Source: Odontesthes bonariensis
Taxonomy: Eukaryota > Chordata > Actinopteri > Atheriniformes > Atherinopsidae
Direction of reading: 5' to 3'
DNA length: 64,000 nt
NCBI RefSeq assembly: GCF_027942865.1
Contig: NC_134524.1
Span: 20,389,536-20,453,535, forward strand
Below the pieces are notes generated by a model. That model did not search any database and was not told where the DNA came from. It saw only the letters and a list, made by a program, of their open reading frames with translations. This document shows, piece by piece, positions 47,003 to 58,463 of the stretch. Both the position numbers and the translations under genes were made by a program. Position 1 is the stretch's first letter, and each line of letters begins with the position of its first letter.

Positions 47003-50000
47003 GTAAATAAATGGATGAATAAAAGTTTTTAGTTTACATTTCTTTTTATTTATCTTTTTTTTTTTTTTTTTTTACATAAAATGATTGGTTCTGTGAAGGT
47101 TTTTTGTTTGTTTGTTTGTTTGTTTCCTGAAACTAGCTTATGCTAATGGTAGTATTTTAGGACACAAAATCTGGTGACGGAGTAACAACTATAAAATGAG
47201 AATATTTGGTGTTTTGTCTTTAGCTGAAACCATTTTTGTTCAGAAACATCCCCTGAGTGGATTTATTCTAACTCTGAACGAGGGTATGTATGACGGTTGC
47301 ACTTGAGGTGACTCACGGTATCTTTGCCATTTTCTGGTGTGAACAGGGGTATGTTCTCTATGAACCTTTAAGTTGGATTAAACTGTTGACAATTTGGCCC
47401 GATCCTGAACCTCAAATTGCTGTTTGGATTTGTTGTCGCAGAATATCTGTAGGGTCACCCATTAGAAAGTCAGTTTATTCAATGTAGACAAGATGCAATT
47501 AGGGAATTCAACAGTGGCGATTTTGGAAATCTGCCCGACAACTGCCACTTTTAATTGGTATGAACGGCTTATTAGCCAAAGGTTTACCGAAAAAGGTGCG
47601 CCCTACCACACTACATACACTTTCTAAAATAAGTCTAACTATTTCCTTCTGTTTTCCTCAATCTGGGATCTTGAAAGTGACATGTAAGAAACAGGCCTCC
47701 TCCCTTAAGACTACACAGTCTCTTTGTTACCATCTCTGTTCACTACATCCAGAGGTGTCAAGTAACGAAGTACAAATACTTCGTTACTGTACTTAAGTAC
47801 ACTTTTTAGGTATCTGTACTTTACTCCATTACTTATTTTTCTGCCTACTTCTTACTTCTACTCATTACATTTTCACACAAGTATCTGTACTTTCTATTCC
47901 TTACATTTTCAAAACAAACAGCCTCGTTACTCTTGGCTTCAGTTTTTTTTTTTTTTTAACTCTTGGCTTCAGTTTAATGTTTATGTATTTCACGTCATGT
48001 GCGCCATCCACACCTAGTGAGAACGAGTGTAATTGGATGAATCATATAACGCAAACACTCATTGGTTAGGCTATTCGTCAAATTAAATCGTCATTCGTCA
48101 GAAGCGAGCAGGTGTTCTACAACTAACTGCAAACGCGAAGCTGCCACGCAAAATGTCCGATTCAGAAAAAGATTCAGAAAAAGATGGCGAAATGTCTGAA
48201 AGGTCGGACACAGGCGAGAGCGTATCGGGAGATGGAGACGGAGACCAAAGAGACCTTCCTCATCCTTGGCCCTATCCTTTTTCAAAATAGTCAGGTGCAA
48301 AAATGACTCAATGTAACGTGCAATGTAAACTCTGCACACCCAAGACCCACATAATTTTGGCGTTTAAGAACTCTCCCTCCAATTTGAAAAAACATGTAGA
48401 GGTAAAATATAAGCTTATTCTTTGTTACCACCGAACTGTGAACTGATAATTGATATATTTTGCTGCAGCTTGGCTAGCATAGGAACATGCCAAGACATGC
48501 CCGGTTAGCAGCTAACAATTGTCAAAGGCGTTAGCCTTGCCTCTGATGTTTTCGGAATAACAACTGGCATAGTTATATATTTTTTCAGGCAGTAAGACTT
48601 TTTTTTTGTTTTTTTGATGGGACTGAATTCCAATAAAGTTTGAGAAAGAACATGCTCCTTGAGTGACTTTGTCTTTGACAGTAATGGTTTTATGATTGTT
48701 GTCTTGGGCCACATGTAGAACTAATCAGTTTTCAAATTGAGCTTGCAATTCATATAGTGGCATCTACCTTTTTGTGTGTGGGTTTTAAAAAAAAAATTAT
48801 TTAAAGGTTACTTTATACTTTTATACTTTAAGTAGGTTTTGGAGCACATACTTTTTCACTTTTACTTAAGTAAAAAGGTCAAGTTGATACTTCAACTTTT
48901 ACCAAAGTGTTTTTAAACTGCAGTATCTATACTTCTACTTAAGTAACAAATGTGTGTACTTTTGACACCACTGACTACATCCTAATGTTTTTGCTGATAT
49001 GTGCAAAAAACATAAGCAGTGAATGGATGTCATGACCCAAAGTGCCGATATGAATATTTTTACTCATGACAGCCACAGCTGACAACCTATGACAGATTCC
49101 TCATGTAAAATTGCTTTTTTTTTTTTTTTTCCATTTCTCTGCAAGATTCAGATTAAGAGGCGGGAGAGAGAAGTGGAGCTGATGATACAGGATCGGCAAA
49201 GGAGGATTGAAGGAATCATCCTCTTGAGGAAGAAAACCAAAGTATGTTCAAGTTCTGCACTGGATAACCACAAAAAACCCAAAGTTTTCTCATTTATCAG
49301 CCAATCGGAGGCGACTCAGAGCTCAGTAGAAGGAAATTCAGAGCCCAGACAGCACCACATAGCTCATTGCCATCAGCCCTTATCACCTGCCTCACCTGTT
49401 TGCAGATGTCCTTTGATTAGATGAAGGCATTTGTAGATGCATACTAAACAAATCGCATCATTAAATAAAGGCGTCGTGCCAACAACTGCACGTGTTGAGG
49501 CAGGCTTGAGTGCTTCAAATTGGTTGAACACAATGTTGGTGTTCAGGGTCCCTCGTTAAGAAAGCTTTTAAGCGGTTGATTTAGTTTTTTTTTCCTTAGG
49601 AGAGCGCTGAGAAACAAAAGGAGGATAGCGTTCGGGTGTTCACGTCTGTGATCGAGTCCATCGAGAAGACCCGCGAAGAGCTGATGGAGAGGATTGAGGC
49701 GAAACATGACGCTGAACAGAGGAGGTTTGAAAAGCTCATCAACGAGCTGAGGCAGGAGCTCGGTGAGCTGGAGAAAAAAAGCATGGAACTGCAGCAGCTC
49801 CCACAGATCGAAGACCACATCACCCTGCTGCAGGTAAGAGCAGGACTGACCTAACAGATGGGCTATATGTCCATATTATGTGTATGTTCATGTGAAAAAG
49901 AAATTTTACAATGTTTCACATCTCAGGACGTAATACCAAATCGTTTGGCCCTTACTGGGTTTTAAAATTGAATAAAGTGCTTTTCAACAGACTCTAGCTT

Positions 50001-52176
50001 GGTATGGGGTTGGTGGGACCACAAAACGACTTGGAGGATGACATAGTTGGGGCAACAAAAAATTTAAAAAAGCTCTAAAAAACAAGCTCAAATAAGAGAG
50101 ACTGGTTATTTTATGCACTGAAGCAACTGTTCAACACATCCTGTGGAATTAGTGTGAAGTCATTCCTTCGGCTTGAAGTGGCTGGTTTGTCCCCCCTGGG
50201 AGGTCGTAGCATAGAGTAAACGGCGACATGAAAGGATTTTGAGTCCATTATCACGTTGTTTTTGTTACTCGTTTGCCCCTAAAAGCAACCGTGTTTCCGT
50301 CTCCCACTCACCAGACTTTCAGTCAAGCCAACACGCTACCATCCACTCAGAACTGGCCAACCATTCCCGTTTATGAGGTGGATTTTTTGGGCTACATACG
50401 AACGTTTTTGATGAAGGCAAGAGAGTTCATCAACCTGGAAATCAGAAAGCAAGAGTCCACAGGTGAGTCTGAGCTGTGTAGCCACGGTATTATATGGATT
50501 TGATTTCTTCCATCGAGTCCTTAAATGTAAATGTACTTTATTTATACAGCCCTTTACAGACAATCCTTACGATGTACCAAAGTGCTTTACAGCAGGTAAT
50601 AAATAAAGAGAAGAATAAGTAAAAACAAATAAAAAACAATAAAAGAACAGTGAAAGCAATAAAATATAACAAAATCGATTAAGATAAAATAAGATTAAAG
50701 TGCCATCATACCACTGGGTATTAAAAGCAATCCTAAATAAGTAGATTTTTAGCCTAGATTTGAAGAGAAAGTTTAAATCCACTGTAAAGGGATGCAGGTC
50801 GGATCATCGAGAGAATGCCAGAAATAATTTGGTAGCTCAGCATGTCTGACTACATGTCCTTGACATGCTGACTGCCCCATCACTCAGCGGTCCCTGCGCA
50901 CCATCCAAACGGTCACGGCTTTTCTCTGTTCTGGCCCCCCGATGGTGGAACGATCTCCTGACTGATGTCAGGACAGCTGAGTCGCTGCCCATCTTTGGCC
51001 GCAGGCTGAAAACCCATCTCTTCAGGCAACACTAACCAGATCTGCCCTCTTAGGGCATCACCTGTTTCGTCCTAAATCCTTACACACTTATTTGTTTCCT
51101 AAATTGTCTTCCCATTTGTCTAGGTACCTAACTTACCGCACTTACTCTAGCACTAGTTATGCTCTTAGCTGTTTGGTTTTGGAAGGAAATGCACTTATGA
51201 TTTCTTGTGACCTGAAGTTCTTTTGCCTACCGATGTGGAACACACTTATTGTAAGTCGCTTTGGATAAAAGCGTCTGCAAAAATGACCGTAATGTAATGC
51301 TGATGGATGGGAGTTCAACTGATAAATACACATCCGAAAGAAAGGGATTCAGGCTACGGATGTGATTTGATAAGTAAAACTCTGGGTTCACTATTCCACT
51401 CTGTCTGCATCACTTAACATATCAGCCTCGTCATTTTTCACTCACTCACTGTCATTATGTTTCTTTCCTCCTCCACAGAGCTCGAGAAAGTGAAAACATT
51501 TGCAGGTTTGCTATTCCCATGGAGCACTCATAGCTTTGAAATGAAACACTTCAATGTTAAATCCCGTTTTTTTGTTCTTTTGCCGTCACGTCTTCACATT
51601 TTCCTCTCACTTTTTCCTCCTCCAACAGGGGACGTCACCATTGACCCCAACTCTGCAGGATCCCGGCTTACCGTCTCCGAAGATGGGAAAGAAGTCAGGC
51701 AGTCTCCAAAAAAGCATAAACTACTGGCTGGCTCAGGAAGGTTGGCAGAAAGCACGTTTGCTGCCGCAACTCGAGGTCTGACCACAGGCAGGCACTACTG
51801 GGAGGTCGGGGTGAAGGAGAAATCTAACTGGGCGCTGGGAGTCAAATCTGGCTCTTTGAAAAAGGGAGAACCGATCACTCCCTGCCCAGAAAACGGCATG
51901 TGGACTATAAGCCACAGTGACGGCGAGCATTACTTTGCGTTGACGCAAAAGCCGTCCCCTCTGACGCTCTCGCCTCGCCCTCAGAGGGTGGGCGTGTTCG
52001 TGGATTACGAAGAGGGGCAAGTGTCGTTTTTTAACGCAGAAGCCAAAACGTACATCTTCTCCTTCGCCAAGTGCAGCTTCACAAACGAGGTCTACCCCGT
52101 GTTCGATCCGTGCCCGGCCGCAGAGCCAAAAGAAGCGGCTCCTTTAAAACTCGCGATCGTTGAGATCACAAAATGA
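46427..52176 (+). CDS. TRIM-family E3 ubiquitin ligase (RING, B-boxes, coiled coil, B30.2), six coding exons
   Basis: Predicted cytosolic RING-type E3 ubiquitin ligase. Exons 46427-47002, 49146-49241, 49600-49833, 50315-50462, 51479-51505 and 51629-52176 join without stops to 542 residues. RING Cys/His at residues 12-51 (CSVC, CGHNFC, CPLC); B-box 1 at 97-126; B-box 2 at 149-179; coiled coil about 190-302, from the 96-nt and 234-nt exons standard for this class; PRY/SPRY (B30.2) 361-542 with IDPNSAGSRL, GRHYWEVGV and RVGVFVDYEEGQVSFFN. The RING ligand set is complete, so it should be active. ATG 46427 was chosen because TTTCAG at 46424 marks a splice acceptor two bases upstream; an in-frame ATG at 46415 lies inside that acceptor. 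The layout resembles finTRIM/TRIM16-TRIM25-like teleost genes; the orthologue is unclear. A second TRIM follows downstream on the same strand. Confidence 0.92.
47750..48973 (+). mobile_element. hAT element with perfect 8-bp target duplication
   Basis: The ends CAGAGGTGTCAA and TTGACACCACTG are inverted repeats. Both flanks carry ACTACATC (47742-47749 and 48974-48981), a perfect 8-bp duplication, so the insertion is complete and relatively young. ACTTAAGTA-type subterminal repeats follow at both ends. The interior keeps only a first transposase exon. Confidence 0.88.
48153..48401 (+). pseudogene. First exon of hAT transposase with BED finger, broken by a stop
   Basis: ATG 48153 opens an acidic Ser/Asp-rich leader (MSDSEKDSEKDGEMSERSD...). 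An in-frame TAG falls at 48288-48290. The same frame continues into a BED finger, CNVQCKLC...AFKNSPSNLKKHVE, and a donor GTAAAA at 48402. AFKNSPSNLKKH is typical of hAT transposases. No catalytic exon follows inside the element, so it is non-autonomous. Confidence 0.7.
49146..49241 (+). CDS. TRIM gene 1 exon 2: start of coiled coil
   Basis: Exactly 96 nt, the invariant size of this exon in the family, flanked by CTGCAAG and GTATGT. It encodes IQIKRREREVELMIQDRQRR and a basic tail, a charged helix. Confidence 0.9.
49600..49833 (+). CDS. TRIM gene 1 exon 3: coiled coil
   Basis: 234 nt, again the family's standard size, between TTCCTTAG and GTAAGA. The helix is rich in Glu/Lys/Arg with heptad Leu/Ile (FTSVIESIEKTREELMERIE), ending DHITLLQ, the usual junction word before exon 4. 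Confidence 0.92.
50315..50462 (+). CDS. TRIM gene 1 exon 4: linker
   Basis: Acceptor CTCACCAG and donor GTGAGT. It encodes TFSQANTLPSTQNW, a variable linker and a second helix, then ends in phase 1. TRIM relatives show TFQSL/SFSSL-type starts here. Confidence 0.85.
50463..51478 (+). other. TRIM gene 1 intron 4 with two LINE tails
   Basis: About 50525-50680 reads, on the minus strand, as a CTGTAAAGCACTTTGGTAC-type tail of a non-LTR element. 50880-51300 is a plus-strand L2/CR1-like 3' end. Nothing else is seen. Confidence 0.55.
50880..51300 (+). repeat. L2/CR1-like LINE 3' end
   Basis: The frame encodes SVLAPRWWNDLLTDVRTAES and then RRLKTHLFRQH-stop, the C-terminal signature of fish LINE reverse-transcriptase proteins. 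The 3' UTR ends GTAAGTCGCTTTGGATAAAA plus GCGTCTGC and a TGTAATG tail. Strongly 5'-truncated. Confidence 0.7.
51479..51505 (+). CDS. TRIM gene 1 exon 5: micro-exon
   Basis: 27 nt between CTCCACAG and GTTTGC, phase 1 on both sides, giving ELEKVKTFA. A 27-nt exon just before the B30.2 exon is usual in related TRIM genes. Confidence 0.85.
51629..52176 (+). CDS. TRIM gene 1 exon 6: B30.2 (PRY/SPRY)
   Basis: Acceptor CCAACAG; 182 codons and TGA at 52174. The domain shows the LDP-type motif as IDPNSA, then WEV (GRHYWEVGV), LGV-like ALGVKSG, and the DYEEGQVSF core. Such domains recognise protein or viral targets in known TRIMs; the ligand here is unknown. Confidence 0.92.
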
Positions 52177-54791
52177 CAAAAGTGGAAGTCACGTCTGTTT
52201 GATGCAGTTGGAAACAGACTCGCAGCAATCACACAGCTGCTTATATATCCATGAATTACTCTGCCACACACTGCAGGAAATATCCTCTGTGGCATTGATT
52301 GTTGATTATGAAATAGGGGTGGTTTCACTGTTTTTTTTTCTTTTTCTTCTTTCATTACCTTTTATTTGTCCTACTCTAGTTGATGCTCATTTCCCCAGCA
52401 AGAAACAACTCAGAATAGGAATATCATTTTTCATTTTCATAAACAGCTTTGCTGGATATTCGACACACGTTGTGGGGGGCGCTGAGGCCTATCCCAGCTG
52501 GCAGGGGTTGCCCGTCCATTAAATTGACGAACCTAACAATTTCTATTTAGGAATAGTCAAATTTGAACTTATAAAGGTAGATATGCTTATGCAGTAAGGC
52601 CACATCCAGTCCCTAGTTAGCTTAGCTTTGCATTAATACCACAGAGAGCCACAACAAGAAACAAACTACAGCGTGTTATTTATTTATTTTTTTCGTTTCT
52701 CTTTTTGGTGCTGCAAAAGTTAAAGATAAATCATTTAGCCAGGTTTTGGAAGTCGCCAAGTAACCTGTGGAGAATCCAGGCACACAAAAACCATTAAATG
52801 GCAAATTACCGCTTGGCTGTTTCAGATGGTCAGTGCTTTTTTTTTTTTTTTTTAATATTCTGGTCCAGTCCAGAGTCCAGACTAAACATGGAGAAGCAGT
52901 ATTTAGCTGTAATGCTGCAAACAAGTGGAACAAACTGCCAGTGGAGATTAAACTTTCACCAAATGTAGACATTTTTAAATCCAGGTTACAAACATTTCTT
53001 TTCTCATGTGTCTATGCATGAATATCTTTTAACTTATCTAGACTGTTGCCTGTTTTTAAATTCATTTAAATGATTTTATTTGTTTCTCTTTATATTCTTT
53101 TATGGATTTTTAATGCTTCATCCACTCCCTGCTGCAATGCTTTTGTTTTATGTAAAGCACTTTGAATTGTTTGTACATGAAATGTGCTATACAAATAAAT
53201 TTGATTTGATTTGATTATCCGGGTTCTACAAAGAGCTTTACGATGCTTTAGTCATTTAGTCGATATACGCATGATCACAGTCCTTGTTGTTATGTATTTG
53301 CGCTCGATATTTACAGTGTATTTTTCTCCTCAATCACACGCATATGGGCATAGTATACTTTGACACGTGGATGGGCTAAGTATGGACACTGGAAAATAAG
53401 CATTCATAACACCTGAGCGACGGCCATATTTTCACATAGAAAAGATTATACACTTTGAAATAAAACAATATATATTAAACCCAGTTTTGTGCCATCTTTT
53501 TGTTATCGTCATCCTTAGTTTGACATTAAATCGTCAGTCTTAAGTTTGAACTTGGTTGCCATTAATTAGGAGAAATTAGGTCATATTCAATTTTTGTTCC
53601 CAAGGAGCCAAATAATGCTCTTTATTTTCAAAGACCCCAGACTGTCTGAGATGCTCACAAGGTCATTCTATAGGTAACATAGCGCCAACAAAAGTTGTAG
53701 GTACAACTCAGTTTCCAGAAAAGCTGGAACGCCATTTGCGGTTTATTTTATAGACTAAAAATCAGGAAATGGTTGCCTTGGAATGATCACACTATTGCAT
53801 TTAAAAAAAAGTTTGGGTAACAAAAGACTGAAAAAAGCTGTTTACTTTTAAGAAAGTATCATGAGTGGGGATGAAGAGAGCATCAAAGAGCCACTGAAGG
53901 TGAATAGGGTAAGAGTATATAACCATGGTAACCCGCACCCAAGTTACTACTTCAATTTTAAAGTTTTGTTTGAATCTGCAGAAGATGTATTATACAGTCA
54001 TAAAAGATACTAATTTGTGTACATTTCCATTACAGGAATATTTTTCTTACATATTAGTGTAAAAGTTGTTTTTTTTATAGAAGGGATTTTGGATATCTCT
54101 GTTTATCACTTCACAAATGAAAAAAAAAACAGAGAAAAACACACATTTTCACAATGTTTTTTTTAGATTAAATGTTCTACAAACCAGGCCGTGAACGAGA
54201 TATGGACAAAGCCTCTCTATAAAACCCTGAAGAATACGGATAAAACGCTACTTTTGTGTGTTTTACAAGCTAATAAAACGGAGATTAGTCCACATGGCGT
54301 GGCTAACCACTAATGCTGAACAACATATTGAGGCTTAGGAGCAGCATAGGCTGCCATCCAGACTATTTCTTTGTCAGGGACATCACTGGATGTGCCACTC
54401 CTTGAAACCATTTAGTACATTGTAAAGTTTCAACCTCTAACATAATGTGTTTGGGCTATTTTCAGGATAGATGGTGGGTGGGCGGGGGGGATAATAATGT
54501 CAAAATTGTCATTTTACAAATGGTTGATTTGTTGGTTCTTCCATCATTCTGAATGAAACATTAGACTCTATGAATATTCACACTCTTCAATCATGTAGGC
54601 ACCGATACCACCATTGATAATGCTGCAAATCCCTTTTTTTTAAGAAACTGTAGTTTCAATCAGCTGCTGAAAACAAGAGCAGAAACCAGCTAACACTGCT
54701 GCAGTGAGTGTGCAAAGGGAAAGGACTGTTCAGACAATGAAAACACAACATGCTCTGTGGCTTTGGGGCTTTGAATATTGACTCTGCACTA
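52177..54791. other. 3' flank of TRIM gene 1; LINE tail; no gene
   Basis: Presumably the TRIM 3' UTR at first. The earliest AATAAA sites lie in the LINE tail near 53196 and at about 53460. A stretch at about 53700-53740 resembles a DNA-transposon end. No other gene is seen. Confidence 0.5.
52860..53215 (+). repeat. Non-LTR retrotransposon 3' end
   Basis: The frame reads KHGEAVFSCNAANKWNKLP, then IFKSRLQTFLFS and a stop, the C-terminus of a LINE protein of the WN.LP...FKS.LKT.LF type. An AATAAATTTGATTTGATTTG tail follows. 5'-truncated. Confidence 0.7.
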
Positions 54792-55578
54792 TGGAAGTTT
54801 TTCTGTGCCATCAGAGCTTGAATACGAATATTATTATAATATTGAATTTTCACAGCATCAAAGTCAGACTTTGAATTTGAAAAACCAACAGTGTAAAAAA
54901 AATCAATTTCTAAAAACAAAAATCAGTGTAAAAAAAATCAACATCTAAAAAAAAATTCTGTGGAAAAAAATTCAACATCTAAAAATTCAACTTAAAAAAA
55001 TTCAGTGGAAAAAGAACCAGACTCAAAATAAAGTTGTATAAAAAAAAAAGAAAAAAAAAAAGAACCAGACTCAACAGCTGGGTAAACAGGGAGAAGCAAT
55101 CGATCCCTGTCTCAATTCACCCAAGGCAGCCAATCAAGCTAATATCAGCTCAATAGATATTAGTAATATCTATTACTCAATTTTACTAACACAAATGGCA
55201 AATAAAGTAAACTCACTCACCGAAGCACCATCACCATCATGTTGGTGGACATGGCTGATCTGTCCAATGGAGCGTAACTTAATTGGCTGCCGTTGGATGA
55301 ATTGAGACAGGGATCGATTGCTTCTCCCTGTTTACCCGGATGTTGAGTCTGGTTCTTATTCCACTGAATTTTTATGAAGTTGAATTTTTTTTCCACTGAA
55401 TTTTTTTTAGATGTTGAATTTGTTTCCACTGAATTTTTTTTAGATGTTGAATTTGTTTCCACTGAATTTTTTTTAGATGTTGAATTTTTTTACACTGATT
55501 TTTGTTTTTTACACTGTTGGTTTTTCAAATTCAAAGTCTAATTTTGTTCAAACTCTTGATGGCACAGAAAAACTTCCA
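54792..55578. mobile_element. Foldback element with 33-bp tandem repeats
   Basis: Long inverted arms (about 54792-55107 and 55310-55578) end in TGGAAGTTTTTCTGTGCCAT and its complement, with TA at both edges (54790-54791, 55579-55580). The arms contain tandem copies of a 33-bp unit (CCACTGAATTTTTTTTAGAT plus 13 bases) at 55393, 55426 and 55459. A 26-bp stretch around ATCGATCC is a perfect inverted match between the inner arm ends. No transposase. Confidence 0.7.
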
Positions 55579-56590
55579 TACTGCACAGCCAAAGAAATCC
55601 GTGTGATAACTAAAGGTGGGGAAGTCTGGGTGTGTCGCACTGAAAGTGGGAGGGCCACTTCAAGTTTCAGGAAGAGCTCGGCACCTGTTGCTGGGAGATT
55701 CACGTCCGAGCTCCAAGGTTCCCCAAGTGAAGGACTGCAGTGCTTTACGCCAAAAAAGGGAAAACATGCAGAGTAAGTTCTACTTTTTCCTTACGCTCAT
55801 GTGCTCATTGGATCTTTTCAGTGTCGGACATGGCATCGCTTTTGTCTCTTTTTTATTTATTTATTTATTTTTGGTTTTCAGTTGAGCTTTTCCCATTTGC
55901 AGTAGATGAGGTGCGAACAGGCTGTGTGAAACGAAGTTGGACTTTGCTATTGGACACGGTAGAAAAGCTCTTTGAGTATCACACACTGATACGATTCAAC
56001 AGATAAGAGAGTTTATTTCTATGTCTCGGATAAAATAAAAACACTTGAAGCTTATTTTTTGTTGTTCAGTCGTCCTGAAATCATAGGAGAGGGACCGATA
56101 TGTTTAAGTCTAGTCTAAATGACAGTTATTTAGATTTGGGTTAAGAGATATGGGGGAAAAAACCCAGCAGCAACAGTGTTGTGTTGTTATCGGTTCACTG
56201 TAAATGTGCGTCTTCCAGTTAAATCTTGAGCAGGTTCGCTGACGCAAATGTTCCTGATTTTCTACATTCCATGAATAGTCTCTCAGCCCACCACCTGACA
56301 GAATGACGCTTCCACACCCCCTGACTTTGCTAAAATGCTTTATTATGTATGTTACCTAATGTCACGTAAATAGTTGTGCAATTTGGGTGACAAAAGTGGT
56401 TTTCTGGACGTATCTTTGTCGTACTGAGTGATTCCTGTGTGGAATGCGGGTCGACTCCAGCTTCCAGCGTCTTTGTTTTTTTTTTGTTGTTTTTTTGTCC
56501 ATGCTCTGCCACTTACTCATCATGCCTCTATGTGTACTTAAAGCTATCACCGGGAGCCGGCATCTCTTTTCTCTACCAACCCTTCCTTAA

Positions 56591-57174
56591 AGGGATAGTT
56601 TGCCTCTTTTGACATGAAGCTGTATGACATCCCATATTAGCAATATTATTTATGAACATTGACTTACCCCCCGCTGCGTCCTGTGAGCCGAGTTCCAGCC
56701 TAGTTTTGGCGTTGAGGAAGGTAGTCCGGCTCGTTGGCTGGGGCCACAAAAATAAAGCGTTTTGCTTCTCAAAACAATATACGTCCAAAAGAGTAATACA
56801 TTTGCATCACAAAATCGTTAAACAGAAAAAGTCAGACCTCACAATCGCTTGGCACTATTTTCTTTCCCTTCATATCAATGCGTACAGCCACCTAGCGATA
56901 GCCGCACCTGTTACAGTGTTTACTGCTCGGAAGCAGGGGACTGCTCAGTCTGCACTTCGGTCTACACAGTTTACACAGCCCGTAGTGATACGAAGGTAGA
57001 GAGAAAATAGTGCCAAGCGATTGTGAGGTCTGACTTTTCCCTGGAGAACGATTTTGTGATGCAAATGTATGACTCGGCTCACAGGACTCAGCAGGGGGTA
57101 AGAAAATGTTCATAAATGATATTGCTAATATGGGATGTCATACAGCTTCATGTCAAAAGAGGCGAACTATCCCT
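56591..57174. mobile_element. TTAA-flanked foldback MITE (piggyBac-type)
   Basis: The ends AGGGATAGTT and AACTATCCCT sit directly inside TTAA duplications (56587-56590, 57175-57178). Inverted arms of over 100 bp share ATGAAGCTGTATGACATCCC. A second inner inverted repeat lies around the core. It has no coding capacity. It is a widely dispersed fish MITE by pattern. Confidence 0.85.
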
Positions 57175-57178
57175 TTAA

Positions 57179-57999
57179 CATCATTTTATACTTTCCTTGA
57201 TAGAATCCAGCACCAAAGAATGATTGTTGTTCACTCCTTGGAGCACTGCAGTCATTGCTGTCATTTTATGAAAAAAACAAAAGAGGAACAACTTTACTGT
57301 ATATATTTATCAATTACAGCAGCTCAGATAAAAAAAAAAACCTATCTGCATATAAGCCCACAAACACACATATGGAACAAATCTGCAAGCAGTCCGACAC
57401 CATTATTCAGGTTTGGTACAAGTGGATCCCATTACAGAGATCCTTTTGTCTGGCTTAATCCAAACACCTAAAACGGCACACATGCAGCGGCATGTGTAGT
57501 CAGTTTTGTGCACAACAAAAAAAAACAAAACAACAAACAGTATATTTCTGCAGATTATTTTCAGGCTTTCAAATGACGTGAGATGTAAAACTGCCACTTT
57601 TCAGAGCTTAAACTGCTGTTTTCAAATCTCTTCCTTGTGAGTTTTCTGGCAATCCCCTCATCCATTCAACTCATCCTCCAAGACCGCAATGTGTGGGACA
57701 TTTTTTTTGTGTGTGTGTGTGTGTGTTACACTTTTACCAACAGCTATGTATCATAGTAAGGTGTCTTCCAACTTTATGCAGCAACAGCGGAATTTGTCCA
57801 CTGAATATTTTTTCTAAAAAGAAAATTCTTCTTCTTGTCTGAATTTATGGCTGAAACAGATTAGGAAAAAATAAAATGTTTTTGGCAAGACCACTGGAAC
57901 GGTCTGTGGCTTTACCTTTGTAGACATGGTGTATTTTCTCAACCCGCAAACATAATAAAAAGACTTTCAACGACTCCCTTTCTGACTTTTGTCTCCCAG
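57179..57999. other. Upstream region of TRIM gene 2, first exon not found
   Basis: Contains a (GT)n run at about 57706-57725 and AT-rich DNA. The start codon exon of the next gene should lie here or further upstream, but no short ATG exon could be singled out. Confidence 0.4.
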
Positions 58000-58463
58000 G
58001 CGCCGGCTCTCCAGGAGGAGGCCGAGTCCTCTCTGAAGACCAATTCACCTGCTCCATTTGCCTGGAGGTGTTTGTGGAGCCTGTCTCGACACCATGCGGT
58101 CACAGCTTCTGCAAGGCCTGCCTCCAGGGCTACTGGAACCACAGCAAGAAGTTCGTCTGTCCGATGTGCAAGAAGAGCTACTCCAGAAGGCCCGAGATGA
58201 GTGTCAACCGGGTCCTGGCTGAAATATGCTCCCAGTTCCAGGGGCTGACGGTGGCTGGAGGTGCTGGGGTGACCCCCCCGCGGGGGGGCAGTGTGACCTT
58301 AGACAAAGGCCATATTGCTCCTTCGGGGCAGGATACGGGGGAGTTTGCGCGGCCTGGGGAGGTTCCCTGTGATGCTTGTATTGGAAGGAAGTTAAAGGCG
58401 CATAAGTCTTGCGTGAACTGCCCGGGATCTTTCTGCGAGACCCACCTCAGGCATCACAAGAAG
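58000..58463 (+). CDS. TRIM gene 2 exon with RING and B-box 1
   Basis: The acceptor is TTTTGTCTCCCAG. The exon reads GSPGGGRVLSEDQFTCSICL... and ends ETHLRHHKK before a weak donor GTCCTT. Reading through instead gives a stop at 58590 and loses B-box 2. Confidence 0.85.

Larger units (their letters stand above)
47003..49145 (+). other. TRIM gene 1 intron 1
   Basis: Contains a (GTTT)n run at about 47103-47125 and a full hAT element (47750-48973). No coding exon is seen outside that element. Confidence 0.8.

Noticed and set aside
51733..52020. Minus-strand frame opposite the B30.2 exon
   Set aside because: Shadow of a real coding exon.
55217..55462. Minus-strand protein with 11-residue repeats
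   Set aside because: Translation of the 33-bp repeats of a foldback element.
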